Shown here one piece after another: positions 36,899-50,800 of a DNA stretch of 64,000 nucleotides (positions within the stretch are counted from its first letter, which is position 1; every line of letters starts with the position of its first letter). Position numbers and translations under genes: made by a program. Source of the DNA: Cololabis saira (taxonomy: Eukaryota > Chordata > Actinopteri > Beloniformes > Belonidae); the NCBI RefSeq assembly GCF_033807715.1, contig NC_084596.1, positions 27,912,879 to 27,976,878 on the forward strand. Reading direction: 5' to 3'. A model generated the notes under the pieces. It did not search any database and was not told where the DNA came from. It saw only the letters and a list, made by a program, of their open reading frames with translations.

Positions 36899-39800
36899 AT
36901 ATAATTTTAATCTAACACATTCAATCAATCAATTTTTTTTGTGTTCATTTTGTCCATTTGAAAAGTCCTTGGACAAATAGAAACTGCTAATGTGGTTTGT
37001 GATAAAAGACAAAAGAAACCTCGTCAAAATAATAAAGACACCACCAAGAGAAGTTTTTACAGTAGCATCATTTGCTACAAATTAGACCTCGTACAACCCC
37101 CGTCGTTCTTCCCTCCTACATGCACACATAAACTGCATACATATTCCGCCGCTACATGGCCTACTCTACAACCCTGCACTCCTCTCCCTCTCCCACAGTG
37201 ATCTCAGGGGACGGCTTTGTAATGCAGTACTGCTGAGAACGCGCCATGAAAATATAAATACAACCTCGCCACATTTCAACCATGTAAATAAACAAGGCCA
37301 CCCAAATTTCCAATTAGAGCTTGTGTTGAAGGCAGGAAATGGGGTAGACAAGAAGAGACCAAACCTTCTTCTTGATCCTCCACTCCCAAAAGGAGAGCAG
37401 GTCCAGGTCCAGGTCAGAGACGGCAGAGGCAGTAGATATGTTGACGGGAAGACTGGCTGTTTGTGCACACCCCTTGTGTTTCTCCACTTTGTGGTCTCTG
37501 TAGGTCTGGAGTCACATAACCACCACAAACGTCGGATATGGGCATGGAACAAAACGCAAAGGGATCACTTTATCCATTTCTTGTTCTTGAGTTTAAGAAA
37601 CCAAGTCTTACCCCAGCTTGCCTTATCAGTCCCATCAGGGTTATGAGGTGATTCCAATCTGGTTGAAATGAGGCATTCCCACTGTATTCCACATAGTCTT
37701 GGAAAAGCAAGGCACTGGTATTACGCAGCTAAGCCTGGGAGACCACCCGGGAGATGTGGTTCAGTTGTGAAAGGCAGACGCGAGATCTTTATTGTGATAA
37801 GAAAAGCAAGCCGTTTCAAAGGGGAGATGGTGCTTTGATAGTGTACTGAGGTTTGCTTTATATCTGCCAATCAAAAACTGATATTGATTCACCCAAGGCG
37901 GACCGGTGTGCCTGCTGGTCCCTGCTCAGCCCTATCTGGTCTGCAAACATCATGGGACCTATTAGTTAATGTAAACACAGAACTTTGTGTAGTTACCCTA
38001 GAGAGTCAAGGAGCTGTGTCATGAAAGTCACTTTCACTCCAAGATATGCTTGTAAAGGCAATCATGACATTTCTTAATGACTATAATTCAACCGGAAAGG
38101 GCAGAGCTCATTTAGATAAAAGTCTGGGAGAAGCATTGCTGAGGTTATGATTCATCCCGTGCATATATTCGTACAGAACAGTTTATCAAACTTGGCATTG
38201 TGTCACAATTAGCCGTCCTTGGGTGGCACAAGTAAAGATACCGTAAGACTTTGTCTTTGGAGCAAAGTCTACCATTCATTGTTCAGTGTTTATGTTTGAT
38301 TGGTCTTTCACTGCGACGTCTCTTCCCTCGCTGGCTCCCAAACAGCCACACAGGAAACAGGCAGCATAAACACAGGGATAAGCCGATCCTCTTTGCCTCG
38401 AGTCTGAGCTGGAGAATCCCACTGTAAACAAGAGGAGACACTGGCTGGTCATTTTTGAACATGCTCGTGAAACTATAAGCCATCACGCGAAAAGAAACGG
38501 ACTCTTATTCCGGGACAGACAGAATAATCTAGTGGTTTTCTAGAGATTCTGTGTTATTTTGATGTTCAAAGACTGATCAATTATTACATTTTTGGACAAT
38601 GTGGTTGTAAGGCAAGGGGGGGCAACTAAGTTCTGGCCTAAATAAGTGTTGAGATATTTCATTTAAAGTGACAAAGATGTAATTTATACCAGGACCATAA
38701 ATAAAGTCAGATGGTTCATGAAAGCCAAAAGGATTCATGTGAGAATTATGATTAAAATCAACAAATGTGTGTTATCTTTCAAGTTATCTTTTAGTTTTAA
38801 GTGACTTAACTTAACACTAAAGACAAGCTTGTTGAAGAAATGTAGATATAGTTACTTAAGCCCCTTAAAGTGTAAATGCCGACACCTAAAAATAATGTAG
38901 TCCATCCTATAGTTGCTGATTAACATTGGTCTATGTTTACACTGTTAGCTTATAGTCAGCTTAAAAACTGAAATCTAAGAGGATGTTTAGCGTTATCAGA
39001 GAGATCATTAAAAGCTGATTCATCTCCAAATTCCACAGAAATAAATGAATTAAAAGAAATGCAGGTTAATGTTTTGAGAGTCACGAACAACATTAATAAG
39101 GATTTTTTTACCGATAGTTACAATCAACCCTTCAGGATCAGGAATCCACGTGAAAACACTGCATCATTTCTTCTGCATTGGCACAATTACATTTGTCAAT
39201 GTGCAATATTGAAGGACACAGTGAACACTTGAAACTAATATTGACCTTCCATTAAATAAGACTTAAAGTGTTCTGTTTTGCTTTAAGTTTAAAACCTCTG
39301 CAAGCCCTCTGGGGAATGTGTTCTTAACAGCAGTGTGGTGGTTTTAACAACCCCGGTTAGAGCAACATGCCTCAGACTTGTAGAGCAGAGAAACACCCTG
39401 GTGTTGGATTAAACTGCCTGCAGTTCGCTGAGAAGATCGGAGGAGGAGGAACACGGCGAGAAGAACAAGAGGTGTACTTAGCTGTATGAACTTACTGTGT
39501 TATGAAAAAGATGAACAAGAGCTGAATGAAGTATGAATGTATCTCTTGTGTGGTGATCTTATGCTTTAGTTGCACTTAATCTTGTTTAAGTTTGCATATC
39601 ATCTTATTACAGCTGCTGAAAACTACATTCAGAGAAGTTGGTAAAGGTGTAAAAAACAAAATTAGGAACTTGGAATAGACAAAACAAGAATTTCATTTGA
39701 ATTCAGTGAATTCAATCTTCTATAAATATGTAAAACACATTTCAATTTGCAAAGTCAAAATTGAGAACTGAATAATGCTCTCAATGTGGACAAGAAGGGT

Positions 39801-40136
39801 AACTATTTTTCTGTATTTATTCACGTGGGTATCTTGCTATATAGTCCATATCAGATGTTTCAAACAGCTACAAGTACCTTAGGATCCTGCAAGAAAATGG
39901 ATGTTGGCTGAAGGCAAATACCTGAAGAAAGTAAGGCAACTCTTGAAGAGCCAGCTGGATGGGAAGAACAAAGTCTGGCCCTACAAGGAAGTCATTTTAT
40001 AAAGTTCTATCAGTGGCTAGAAACTACTCGGTCTGGAGGACAGCAGTGAGGCACAAGTTGTAGCACAAGATGTAGTAACAGGGTCTGCAACACCAGACAA
40101 GACGCCAGCTGCAGACTCAAACATGCACAAGCTATA
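36899..40136. other. Intergenic, 3.2 kb, no gene supported
   Basis: Unique-looking DNA of mixed composition. The frames at 37166-37552 (minus) and 37323-37646 (plus) overlap each other and neither resembles a protein I know. A short 5S-like phrase (ctgggagaccacccgggag) occurs near 37735. Confidence 0.4.
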
Positions 40137-40364
<228 letters not shown>

Positions 40365-40989
40365 ACATTTCACAATTCTCAATTGAAATCACTCATTTTG
40401 CTCAATAGGGGGCATGTTTTAACACATTTCTAAGATGGTTTTAGCAGTCGACGCTCAGCTGCTTACTTATGTATTTTCATGACAATATGTGGAAGAAATA
40501 AACATACATTGATTTATTGAATACATAAATACAAACTAATACAAATACTGTATGATCACATTGGTGTTAATCCTCCTTTGAGCTAAAAAAAAAAAAGAAA
40601 TCTTTTTTTCCCCTGAGATCTCGGTATCTACTTTTACTGTAAAACATACATGGCAAAACGATCTTCTGGAGCTGCTATTCTGAAATATACAGCACTATCA
40701 ATGGTTTGCAAAGTCCTACTAGGTAAACTTTTATATTTTACCATAATTCTTTAGTCCAAGAAATTAATTCAAATGCTACATGACTTATCTTGATTTTGTA
40801 ATGAACTCCTCCTGCCATGTTCTATTTAGGGCGAGCTCAAGACATACCGATGAAAAAAATGATACCAGACTGTGTGTGTTTACATCACATTTTGTCCCTC
40901 ATACACTTTGCAGGTCAAAGTGTAAATTTGTGAATAATGATCAACACCTAAGGACATGTTAATGTTAAAAGAAAAGACAAAAAAGGTGT

Positions 40990-41105
40990 GTGACCATGTA
41001 GTGCGAAGGGGAGGTTGCCCTCCAACTGGATAACTACCAGATCGATCTCCAGTCCCTTTATGTATTAGATGGCGCTGAGCAGGGACCTGAACCCACACCG
41101 TTCCA
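40990..41105 (+). repeat. Degraded tRNA-derived SINE head
   Basis: Contains aggttgccctccaactggat, the same phrase as in the SINE read on the minus strand from 7946, followed by a B-box-like gatcgatctcc. The body is degraded. Confidence 0.45.
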
Positions 41106-41957
41106 GTCTCTCGTAGTGCTGCTGCTACTCACAAGCTTTCATGTTCCAAAAACAGAGTGTTCATTAAAGTACGTTTTTTCCCTGAAGCTTGTTTAACTCG
41201 ACGCCCGGTTTTCTGATTCATCCTTCTCTTTTATCTCATAATGTAACTTGTGCAAATAATCATATGGCTGATATTACACTAACCGTTTTTTGAGAGGGTT
41301 AAGCTGTAGTGTAAACACCGGTTTAAGCTGATGCAAAAGTGTTTAGATATGCATTTGTTGACTGTTTATAAACCTTTGTTCAAACCTAAACACACGGGGA
41401 AACCTTAAACAGCAAAATTATATCCAGTTAAGAAGACTGTGGTAATTCATCAAAAAATATTCCAAATATTCTTAGGATATTGTAAAACCCTTTTATTTTA
41501 TTAGAAAATAGTGTTCCTAAGTATAATTTGTTAAAATAGGAATATTTTTCTTCACTTTCTCAGGTTCCCCGTTTGTGTCCACACAACAAATAGCATACGG
41601 TATACTGTCACAAAAGAGTCTTTCTTTACTTTTTTATCTCAAGTCAAGATGGAATTTAAACCCAAAGAAATAACTTCTAACTCTAAACATATAATTTTAA
41701 TAACCCCCCTACTGTAGCAAATCTAAAAGCCTTAAAAAATCTGATGTAAACAAACAAAAACACAGTCATGTACCTTTTTTGTTTTTTAAGGCACACTTTG
41801 TACTATTACATATTACTACATACTATTATCAATATTTCTATTATTATTTCATGCAATAATTTGACCTAGTGTAAATTCATAAGATATGAAGGTACCATAA
41901 AGGTGCCATAAAGTGTGGATGACTATGTTTTTAACCACACATAACCATTACAAAGCA
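41106..41957. other. Intergenic, nothing recognised
   Basis: AT-rich sequence between the SINE fragment and the hairpin-ended repeat. Confidence 0.4.
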
Positions 41958-43757
41958 AATTAAAGCTGCAAGCAGCGATGAACGGGCCCTCGCACTCACG
42001 GCCACCGCCCCCCATAAGCATATCAGAAATGACACCACCCACGACTTCCTATGTCAAACCATTCAAAAGTTATAGCAGAAAAAAGGGACAACCAATCAGA
42101 AGAAGGGGCGGGGCTAATTCAGGCCAATGAAGCTCAAGGACTCAATACAGAGTCAGATGACACCACCCACTACTCTCTATGTCAAAACATTCAAAAGTTA
42201 TAGCGGGAAATAGGGACAACCAATCAGAAGAAGGGGCGGGGCTAATTTTCACCAATTATGGTAAAGGACTCAATACCGAGTCCCATGACACCACCCACGA
42301 CTCTTTATGTCAAACCATTCAAAAGTTATGGCAGAGAAAAGTATTCTAGGGGGCGCTGTTGAGCCGTTAGGCCACGCCCATTAATGCAAACCATGAAATA
42401 TCAAATGTATCGCCAGGCCTGGCTTGCATGCAAAATTTGGTGACTATCAAATATGGACCAATCAGATGAAGGGGGGGCGCGCATTTTGGCGTCTAACGTC
42501 GCCACGGTAACACTTTTGAAAGAGAAAAGTAATGCGCGTAGATGTCGCAAGATGAAGACGCACATTTTGATGTATAACACACCTGGGTGCACATTACGGT
42601 TCAGGCCGTATTAATTGCCGAAGGAATGGCATAAATTGCGCCAAAATTACACAATTAATTCAAAATGGCCGACTTCCTGTTCAGTTTCGGCCATGGCTCC
42701 AAGAGACTTTTCTTTAAGTTGTGCCATGATACAGGTGTGTAGCGATTTTCGTGCATGTACGTCAAACCGTATTGTGGGGCTTGAGGCACAAAGTTTTCCG
42801 GGGGGCGCTGTTGAGCCATTTTGCCACGCCCATTAATGCAAACCATGAAATATCAAATTTATCGCCAGGCCTGGCTTGCATGCCAAATTTGGTGCCTTTT
42901 GGGGAACTATCAAATATGGACCAATCAGATGAAGGGGGGGTGCGCTTGTTGGCGTCTAGCGTCGCCACGGTAACACTTTTGAAAGAGAAAAGTAATGCGT
43001 GTAGTCGCAGGATAGAGACGCACATTTTGATGTATAACACACCTGGGTGCACGTTACGGTTCGGGCCGTATTAATTCTCGAAGGAATGGCTCATATTGCT
43101 CCAAAATTACGCGATTAATTCAGAATGTTCAAAATGGCCGACTTCCTGTTTGGTTTCGGCCATGGAGCCAAGAGACTTTTCTTTAAGTTGCGACATGATA
43201 CAGGTATGTACCGATTTTCGTTCATGTACGTCAAACCGTATTATGGGGCTTGAGGCGCAAAGTTTTTTCTGTCTGAACCAACCAGATGAAGGGTGGGCGC
43301 GCTTTTTGGCGTCTAGCGTCGCCACGGTAACGCTTTTGAAAGAGAAAAGTAATGCGTGTTGTCGCAGCATGGAGACGCACATTTTGATGTATAACACACC
43401 TGGGTGCACGTTATGGTTCGGGCCGTATTAACTGCTGAAGGAATGGCATAAATTGCGCCAAAGTGACACGATTAATTCAAAATGGCTGACTTCCTGTTCG
43501 GTTTCGGCCATGTCGCCAAGAGACTTTTCTTTAGGTTGTGTACTGATACAGGTGTGTACTGATTTTCGTGCATGTACGTCAAACCGTATTGTGGGGCTTG
43601 AGGCACAAAGTTTTCTAGGGGGCGCTGTTGAGCCATTTTGCCACGCCCATTAATACAAACCATTAAATATCAAATTTTTCGCCAGGCCTGACTTGCATGC
43701 AAAATTTGGTGACTTTTTGGGCACGTTTAGGGGGGCAAAAAGGCCCTCCTTTCGTCA

Positions 43758-43790
<33 letters not shown>

Positions 43791-43845
43791 AAAATTCCTA
43801 CAGATACAATAGGGCCTTCGCACTGAAGGTGCTCGGGCCCTAATT
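41958..43845 (+). mobile_element. Hairpin-ended repeat family, copy 1 (internally triplicated)
   Basis: Starts attaaagctgcaagcagcg, in which GCTGC-AA-GCAGC is a perfect hairpin. Ends cgggccctaatta after an imperfect 12-bp hairpin (gggccttcgcac, loop, gtgctcgggccc). Inside are about three 115-bp units (ccgagtc..gatgacaccaccc) at 42015-42340. Beyond these lie nearly three tandem copies of a 360-460-bp unit, shown by gaccaatcagatgaagggg at 42457 and 42918 with a related form at 43278. A (GAAA)n tract lies at 43759-43794. No long terminal inverted repeats and no protein. The family name is not known to me. Confidence 0.75.
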
Positions 43846-45196
43846 ATGACAGCAGGTATAAAAACTCTCGTAATGATTTATAATGTGTGCAAAAAATGCA
43901 TACTGCAGGTTGTGAAAATTTGAAATCCTGTTGCTGATAACTGGTTACAGTTTCTTGTTTCTGATTTACGTTTTAATTAATGTCAAATATCATTAATTCA
44001 TTCTCCTCCTCTTTAACATTTTGCTTAAATATCAAAGCTAAATCGAGCAACACTAACAATTCATCTCCTATTTTTACTTTGAATGTAGAGTTTTATATTT
44101 GTAACTCAAGCTTTACACTGCATGTATTTGACTCCCTTTTCATAACTTTCTCTCTCCTGCTTCTTAAAATAAATCACACAAATTATTATACTTTATCAAA
44201 GTATTATTTACAATGAGTAGAAAAGACAAAAACAAACAGAAAAACCTATTAGATTTAAACCCACTGTCCATATTGACATTTATGGTATTACCTAATTGTA
44301 TGTGCAGGATTTTATGTGTGCCTTGAGTAAGTACGTACATTTTTATCTCTGCAGCACATTTGCAAACCATGTGTCAAAGTGCTTTACAGTAATTAAAAAA
44401 AAAGACATTTATTGAAATCAGAGAGAAAAAAAACAGTAAGAGGAAAAGTTTAAAATACAAATACAATAGAAAAGGTACAACTATTAAAGACAAAGCCAAC
44501 AATTTGACTTAAGGGAAAAAAACAGACAAAAAATTGAATAAAAATATTTTTAAAAAGGACTGTAATCGTGCTACAGCCGGATTTAGAGCCAGACGCTGGC
44601 TAGAAAAGGTATGTTTTTAACATTGCTTTAAAGGCAGTTCACCCTAGAGCCCAAGAGGGTATTTAATGAAAGTATTTCATCTTTCTGGCTGTGACAAGAA
44701 CGCTGAATGTCTGAAGGTGTCTGCCTTGCTGATTTGAGGGCCCCTTTAGTGCTCAATTTGATTGATTTATTTATTTATGAACAGTGTGTTTACCTTTAAG
44801 TCCAACTCTAGAGGGCCCTATAGTTAGACTTCAACTGTGCCTCTGTAGCGTGACTTAGAACACCGCTGTCAAGAGATGTCGAAAAAACTCTGCTCTTTTC
44901 ATTTGTGTAAACTTGGAACACGAGGCCAACAACACGCACACTCGCACATACACACATAGCTGATCAGTAATGTCTGGTCATACAGATAAATACATCAATG
45001 TTCTTCAAGATGAATGTTGATAAATGACTGCTGATAAACCTTAAGTAGGTCTACAGTACAAGGGTTTATAACACTGGTTGTAAATGCTGAAATAGCAGCA
45101 CAGTAGCTGACATAACAGAGCAAAAGCATGATCAAAACTGTAATATTGCCTTTGCTTTTTTACTCAGAGAAATTATCACATCTTACCCATATCTTT
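43846..45196. other. Intergenic, with probable old repeat at 44360-44760
   Basis: Contains 'caaagtgctttacagtaatt' followed by A-rich DNA and ggtatgtttttaacattgct, a pattern of common fish interspersed repeats. The rest is unrecognised. Confidence 0.35.
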
Positions 45197-45330
<134 letters not shown>

Positions 45331-46179
45331 CGAATAAGGTCTCTAAAAAGTGCATCAACAGAGCGGATGTCACCAAACAAGATTCATTGTGGGTGTAATC
45401 CAATAACTGGTTTAATTCTATTCACAAAAATAGACTCATAAATAGCAAATACGTATAATCAAATCTTTAAATCATAAAATGATGATGTAGCATCTCAGTT
45501 TATCATAAAGGATTAAGCCTTTCATAAGGATTTAAGCTTTTGATTTGACTGCATCGTCCATTTATTTTGCTACTGAGACAAATGCAGGCTGTACATCTTT
45601 CTTGGATTTATTTTTTCAGAATTATTAGAAATGTGCAGGTCATGTTAAGTATACTAGCTGATTTACAGCCCAATTGGTCCAATAATGATGTACACACTAA
45701 ATAAAATGTAAGTACTAATAAGGTCCAGAACAAGGAGGTTTTTTTCTTTTTTTCCTCTTCTTCTTCGTCTTGATTTGAATGAAACACTTGGAAACCCAGC
45801 AACTATTTCCTGAATGCAGGAAGTGATGATATCCCTGCAGAAAGAAATAAACTCACAATGACTCATCAGAACACGCTTATGCGACAACAATTTTCAATGG
45901 TTTCCCTTTGAGTAAATGGCCCCCAGAAAGATGATGGTGAAGAGAGCTGATCTGAGATATATTTAATGTTTCAGTTTCATCTCAGGGGAAACTCCCAACT
46001 TTTCTTGAAATTGGGCTTGTTTTTATACAGATTTGAATAAAAATGAAACTTGCAGTGAACACAAGAGGCATCAGAAACATAGGCCCTTTTTACCCAGTAT
46101 TTAATATAGCATTCAGTAGATTTTTTTTTTTTTTTTGCAAAGATAGCTCACAATTTTTATTCTGTCTCGATCTCCCTTA

Positions 46180-47000
46180 TGTCACAGTTGTTGTAAACTG
46201 CAAACAACTGTAGTCTTGCCATTTCTCCTCACTCTTCTTTGCCTTCCAATAAACACAGAGTCCTGTCATGCAAAAATACTCCGATGGCTCTGATGTGTCA
46301 TTGAGCCTGAGTACAGAGAACTGGTGGACCTTTCTGTGGCATAGTGCAGGAGAAATCCTCTTGAATACAAACAAAACAAAGGAGATGATTGTGGATAAGT
46401 AGAGGAAGTAAAGGACGAAGAATGTCCATCTTGGGGAAGCTTCTGTCCTTCAGTGTGTGCAGCTGAAGTAACTTGAACAAGTCTGTGGTGATGATTATCT
46501 GCAGTAACCTGCTTCCCCAGCAGATTCCTGCAGACATCTAAAGCAGTAGTTCTCAACTGTGGCTTTGGGACCCACCATCACTCCTTAATGACTAGACCCA
46601 AACTGTGAAACTTTTGACCTTTTCAAATGTATTAGATGAAAAGATGGTGCAGTTTAAACCTCAGATTTTTACAGAATTAACAATACTTTTATGCACAGAC
46701 ATGAAATATAAAAGTGCTGCATCTTAGAAGCAGCTCCAAAAACACTCAAAAATATGTAGCTTCACCGGTACCAGAGGCAAAGGCCTGCAACCCACTGAAA
46801 ATGTGTCTGCGACTCACTTTTGGGTCCCAGGGTCCCAACCCACCTGTTGAGAATCACTGATCTAAAGAATCTGAACAAGCTGATAAAGAATGTTGGCTCA
46901 TGCTGGCGACTTCTCTGGACCCCCTGTGTGTGTGTGGACTGTGCAGAGAAAAATGTTGCATGTAATGTAGAGCAAACTGGACGATACTGCACACCATCTA
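46180..47000 (+). mobile_element. LINE ORF2 fragment, split by a hAT insertion
   Basis: Plus-strand frames carry ILLNTNKTKEMIVDK before the insertion and NKLIKNVGSCWRLLWTP after it. Both resemble consecutive parts of a fish LINE reverse transcriptase C-terminal region. The frame is broken by stops, and the fragment is interrupted at 46544-46859. Confidence 0.6.
46544..46859. mobile_element. hAT-type non-autonomous element with perfect 8-bp target duplication
   Basis: Ends CAGTAGTTCTCAAC and GTTGAGAATCACTG are inverted repeats of the kind found in vertebrate hAT elements. Both sides carry ATCTAAAG (46536-46543 and 46860-46867). It is 316 bp, with ggctttgggacccaccatca at left and gggtcccaacccacctg at right. 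No transposase frame. Confidence 0.85.
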
Positions 47001-47029
47001 AACAGCACAGTGATTCAATTGTCTTTAGT

Positions 47030-47880
47030 CAGAAGTATTCTCATTTTCAGATAACACTTCCATCTATAACTAGAACATTCTGCAACGAGTCTCTAGATAC
47101 TATAACGCTGACTGGCTTACTTCTGCATATTTCCTTTCCTGCACCCAGAGTTAGAACCAAACACAGTGAGGCAGTGTTCAGCTTTTGTGCTCCTCTCCTG
47201 TGGAACAAACTCCCAGAATGCATCAGGGCTGCTTTAATATTTACTGCTGCATTTCAGTAATCCACCATATTGGACTACAACTTTTATTTCTTGCATCTAA
47301 TTTCTTTTACTCAATTTAACTTATGTATTTCTGTCTTTAACTTCTGCTTTTAAACTCTTAGTTTTTTTTTTTCATAATAATATTTTATTGATTTTCAGTA
47401 TTAACACAAAAGGTATAAATCAAAAACAGAATACAATACAAACAAAAAGAAAAGAAAAAAAGGAAAAAGAAAAGGGCAATCGACACATCTATAGATACAA
47501 CACAGTTACTGTGTAAATTAAAAAAAAGTTATATTGTGTAGTACACACAGCACACACCGAGCACATCAGAAGGTAAACTGCAAGAGTACAGCTGGGGGTC
47601 TAAAATCCAAAGAATCGCTTCCTTTATAAATCAAGACAGATAGATCCTTGGGCAAATGGTTTATAAGAGGCCACCAAATTTTCATGAAGTTATCTTCTCT
47701 ATCTTTTAATTTGGCACTGAGTCTTTCCATCGGAAGAACTCTGTAGATTTCTCTATACCATTGGGTTACTGATGGAGGTTTCAAACTCTTAGTTTTTAAT
47801 GCATTTTTTTTTTAAATCATCTAAAGCACTTTGAATTGTCTTGTACATGAAATGTGTTTTACAAATAAACTCGCCTTGCC
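47030..47880 (+). mobile_element. LINE 3' end, split by an L1-type insertion
   Basis: Frame with RVRTKHSEAVFSFCAPLLWN and KLPECIRAALIFTAAFQ, the C-terminus of fish L2-type ORF2. Its 3' UTR resumes after the insertion and ends aaagcactttgaattgtctt then acaaataaactcgccttgcc. Interrupted at 47367-47782. Confidence 0.7.
47367..47782 (-). mobile_element. 5'-truncated L1-type retrotransposon
   Basis: The minus strand reads SVTQWYREIYRVLPMERLSA and DNFMKIWWPLINHLPKD, matching the C-terminal end of L1-type ORF2 in layout, then a stop at 47566. A 3' UTR follows, with a poly-A tail (T run 47362-47372 on the plus strand). Flanked by AAACTCTTAGTTTTT at 47352-47366 and 47783-47797, a 15-bp target duplication. 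Confidence 0.75.
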
Positions 47881-50800
47881 TTGCTGTTGCCTTTCAGGGA
47901 TTAATGAAATATATTTCAAATGAATTTAAGTTTTCCCATCTCCTCTGGGGGGATTTATTTGCAATGACGAGGGTCTCAGATTAGTCACACAGAACCGGCT
48001 TCTATGTAGATCTTGAGGGAGTTGGGGCAGATGATCTTCAGGTGGAGCAAAACCTAGGTTTGTTTATGTCTTTAATACCACATGGCGTGCCAGACAGCAG
48101 TCACCCTTGTCAACACCAATCCCAAATCATAGAATTCACTTCCACAGAAACATCCATCATTACTGTTTACTACGGGCACCGATTGTGCCATTACATTGTG
48201 TTGTGCTCATCACATAGACTATTAAGTAAACAGACGACTAACGCTGGAGAATTTTAGGGTTGTTTGTGTATGTATGCCTCATCGTTTCTCATCGGATTGT
48301 TTAGATTTGCGCCTCACCCCAACTGACAGTCATCGTTGAAGCAACACTGCTTTTGTTTTGAAACTGTTTTCCTGTCACCACCGAGAACGTGTCTCGGCTT
48401 AGGTGCGAGACAGGTTTCATTTTTTTGTTTCTAGCATGTGAAGCTCACTCATCCAAAATGTGCTTACATATGATTTTATCAGGCAATATTTTCCCTCATC
48501 GCAGTTTGCTCATAAAGATAAAACAAGTAACCACAACAAATATAGAGTCCCACGTTGCAAAGGTATGTTTAGCACAGCCATCATTTGCCAAAATCACAAT
48601 GAGAGGGTGTTTGTGTGTGTGACTGCAGCTGACTTAATGTCTCTTTAGTTCAACAAAAGCGGTTGCTGAGCAGCATGTCCTTAACAGCGTCTGAGCTTAA
48701 AAACAGCGATATAAGTCATTCCCTGCTCATGCAATGCAGTTATTAAAGTTTCCCAAGCTGTTATAAAACTGTCACCGATGCTGGGTGATTACAAACATGA
48801 TATTTATGGCAGAACATCCATCTGACCTTCTGTTTGCTGTAAATGTTTGGCGTACTATTCAAAGTCTCATGCATCACCTTGTTCTTACGTCTCTAGAGTA
48901 AAACAGCAGTTTATGATAAGATTGTTTATATTGCGGGACTGAACCATGGTGTTAATCCACTTTATTATAACTTGTGACTAATTTTCTTGTTGGTGGCTGC
49001 TCTTTCCATCAGCTCCGATAACCCTTTGTTAATAAGAGCATTTTCCAAGATCTTCCATCTCTAAACAAGATTAAATTAATAAATGAAATACATGTTGTCA
49101 AATACAGTATATAACAACAAAAATCAGACTAGAAAACTGTCCATTTTACTAAAATGCCAGACGAGTAATAACATTGTAAACAAATTATGGAAGTCAGTGT
49201 GACATCAGCTGTCATTTTATGAACTGCTGTTTCGAAACCTCGAGTTCATATGTTTCGGTAAGTTGGTATTTTTGGAATCACAAGTGACCACATTTGGACA
49301 ACAAGGCGGAGCAAAATTGAGTGTTCCTTCAAAGCTGGCTGAGTAATTACCTCTGAGGATTATTATCATTTGAATTTAAAGATCTCTTTTCAGAAGAACT
49401 GCCAGATCATGGTCCAGAGTTTTCACAGGAAGATACTGAATTCCACATTCTCCAGAAAAAGAAGAAGGATAAAAAGCTATGAAGGTTTCACAAGCCAGAG
49501 TGCTCACAGTGAAAACAAATGGGAACGTTGTTTCAGGCAGAGCATCTGAAACAGAGACCCATGCTTAATCAATATGTAAATCAAAATGATGTGCTGTAAA
49601 AACCAAAAGATTTTGCTGTGGATTTTTACTGACCTTATGTTTCGTGAGACCCCTTTTTTTATATTAAAACCATAGATATTTTGGTGGCATAAGCTATCAG
49701 TGACATTGCACTTTAAGATTAATTTCATTCATGTGTGAGCTTTGGCTCTGACAGAACCCCTATATCCATTTGTATATGTGAGTACACCTTATTCCAGGTG
49801 AGACGTCTTCAACTGGGGCTGCAGCTAAGAAATAAAAAAAAGAGAGAACTGAAACCCTTTTATGGAAAATGAACATACTAATTAACTAATATAGCAAAAC
49901 TATGCCAGATCAATGCTGTGTTTTACAATTTTATGTCAATGAATGAATGAATGTCAATGCACCAGTGCCAAACAGACAAAACCAGACAGACCCACTTGTT
50001 TTTGCTAACAAACAGACAAACTGCAACAATCAAAGACTGTCGATTACTTATGAGCAAGCATCCAAAAAATACCAAAACTATACATTGTGTGTTTTCAGTT
50101 TCAAGTTCCTCTTTTGTTTGTATATGTGTATTATGAGTATTGTGCCTATAATTCCAAACAAAGTAAATGAAGCCACCATCTTTTGCTTCTCAACTGTAGA
50201 AAGTTTTTATTACTGTAAACATGTTGAGCTTACCAGCTATGTTTGCATCTACTTCACCTCTGGCTGCTCTCAGATCTCGGCCGTTTTGTTTATCCTTTTT
50301 TTCCTTGCATCAACATTTTTAGGGAGCTGACTCATAAAAGTTTATGGTAGGTACAAAGTTTTTTATTTTTTTTATTTTATTTTTTTTATGGCACATCAGC
50401 AGTAAGCATAAAGCATTGTTTATGTTTCAGGATCTAGTGGATTAAATAAGGGCGGCAACACCCTTCTTCACATTTTGTTGTGTACAAAAAGATTTCTGAT
50501 AGACATTTCTTGGAAATCTCACTATTTTAAGATACTGCCACAAAAATAAGTATATGCAGGCAGACCAAACTACCTGCTGTCATGTGATGGCCACTAAAAA
50601 CAGTCTCTATTCAATGCATTTTCACTGCTCCCATTGTTCTGTTCTTTTCATACGTCTCAAAACAACACCCTTCCCCGATTTGAAAGGCCTGTTTACTAAG
50701 GGAAGCTGCTGAGAAATGTTTTGGTAAAGTTGACCCAACGTGTCATGATGATGAGTCATTCCGTGTTTATGTTTTTCTATAAGGACATCCTCGTCTTCTG

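Noticed and set aside
42401..43663. Recurring minus-strand frames beginning MHPGVLYIKM and MVCINGRG
   Set aside because: They repeat because the DNA unit repeats. The frames are short, vary by frameshift between copies and carry no known domain.
41958..43845. Structured RNA or snoRNA reading of the gctgcaagcagcgatgaacg end
   Set aside because: The hairpin and cgatgaa word are suggestive, but the whole 0.9-1.9 kb unit is dispersed like a transposon and no matching D box or partner stem was found.
49947..50330. 127-codon hydrophobic frame
   Set aside because: AT-rich DNA gives many Phe, Leu and Ile codons; no domain, splice or promoter support.
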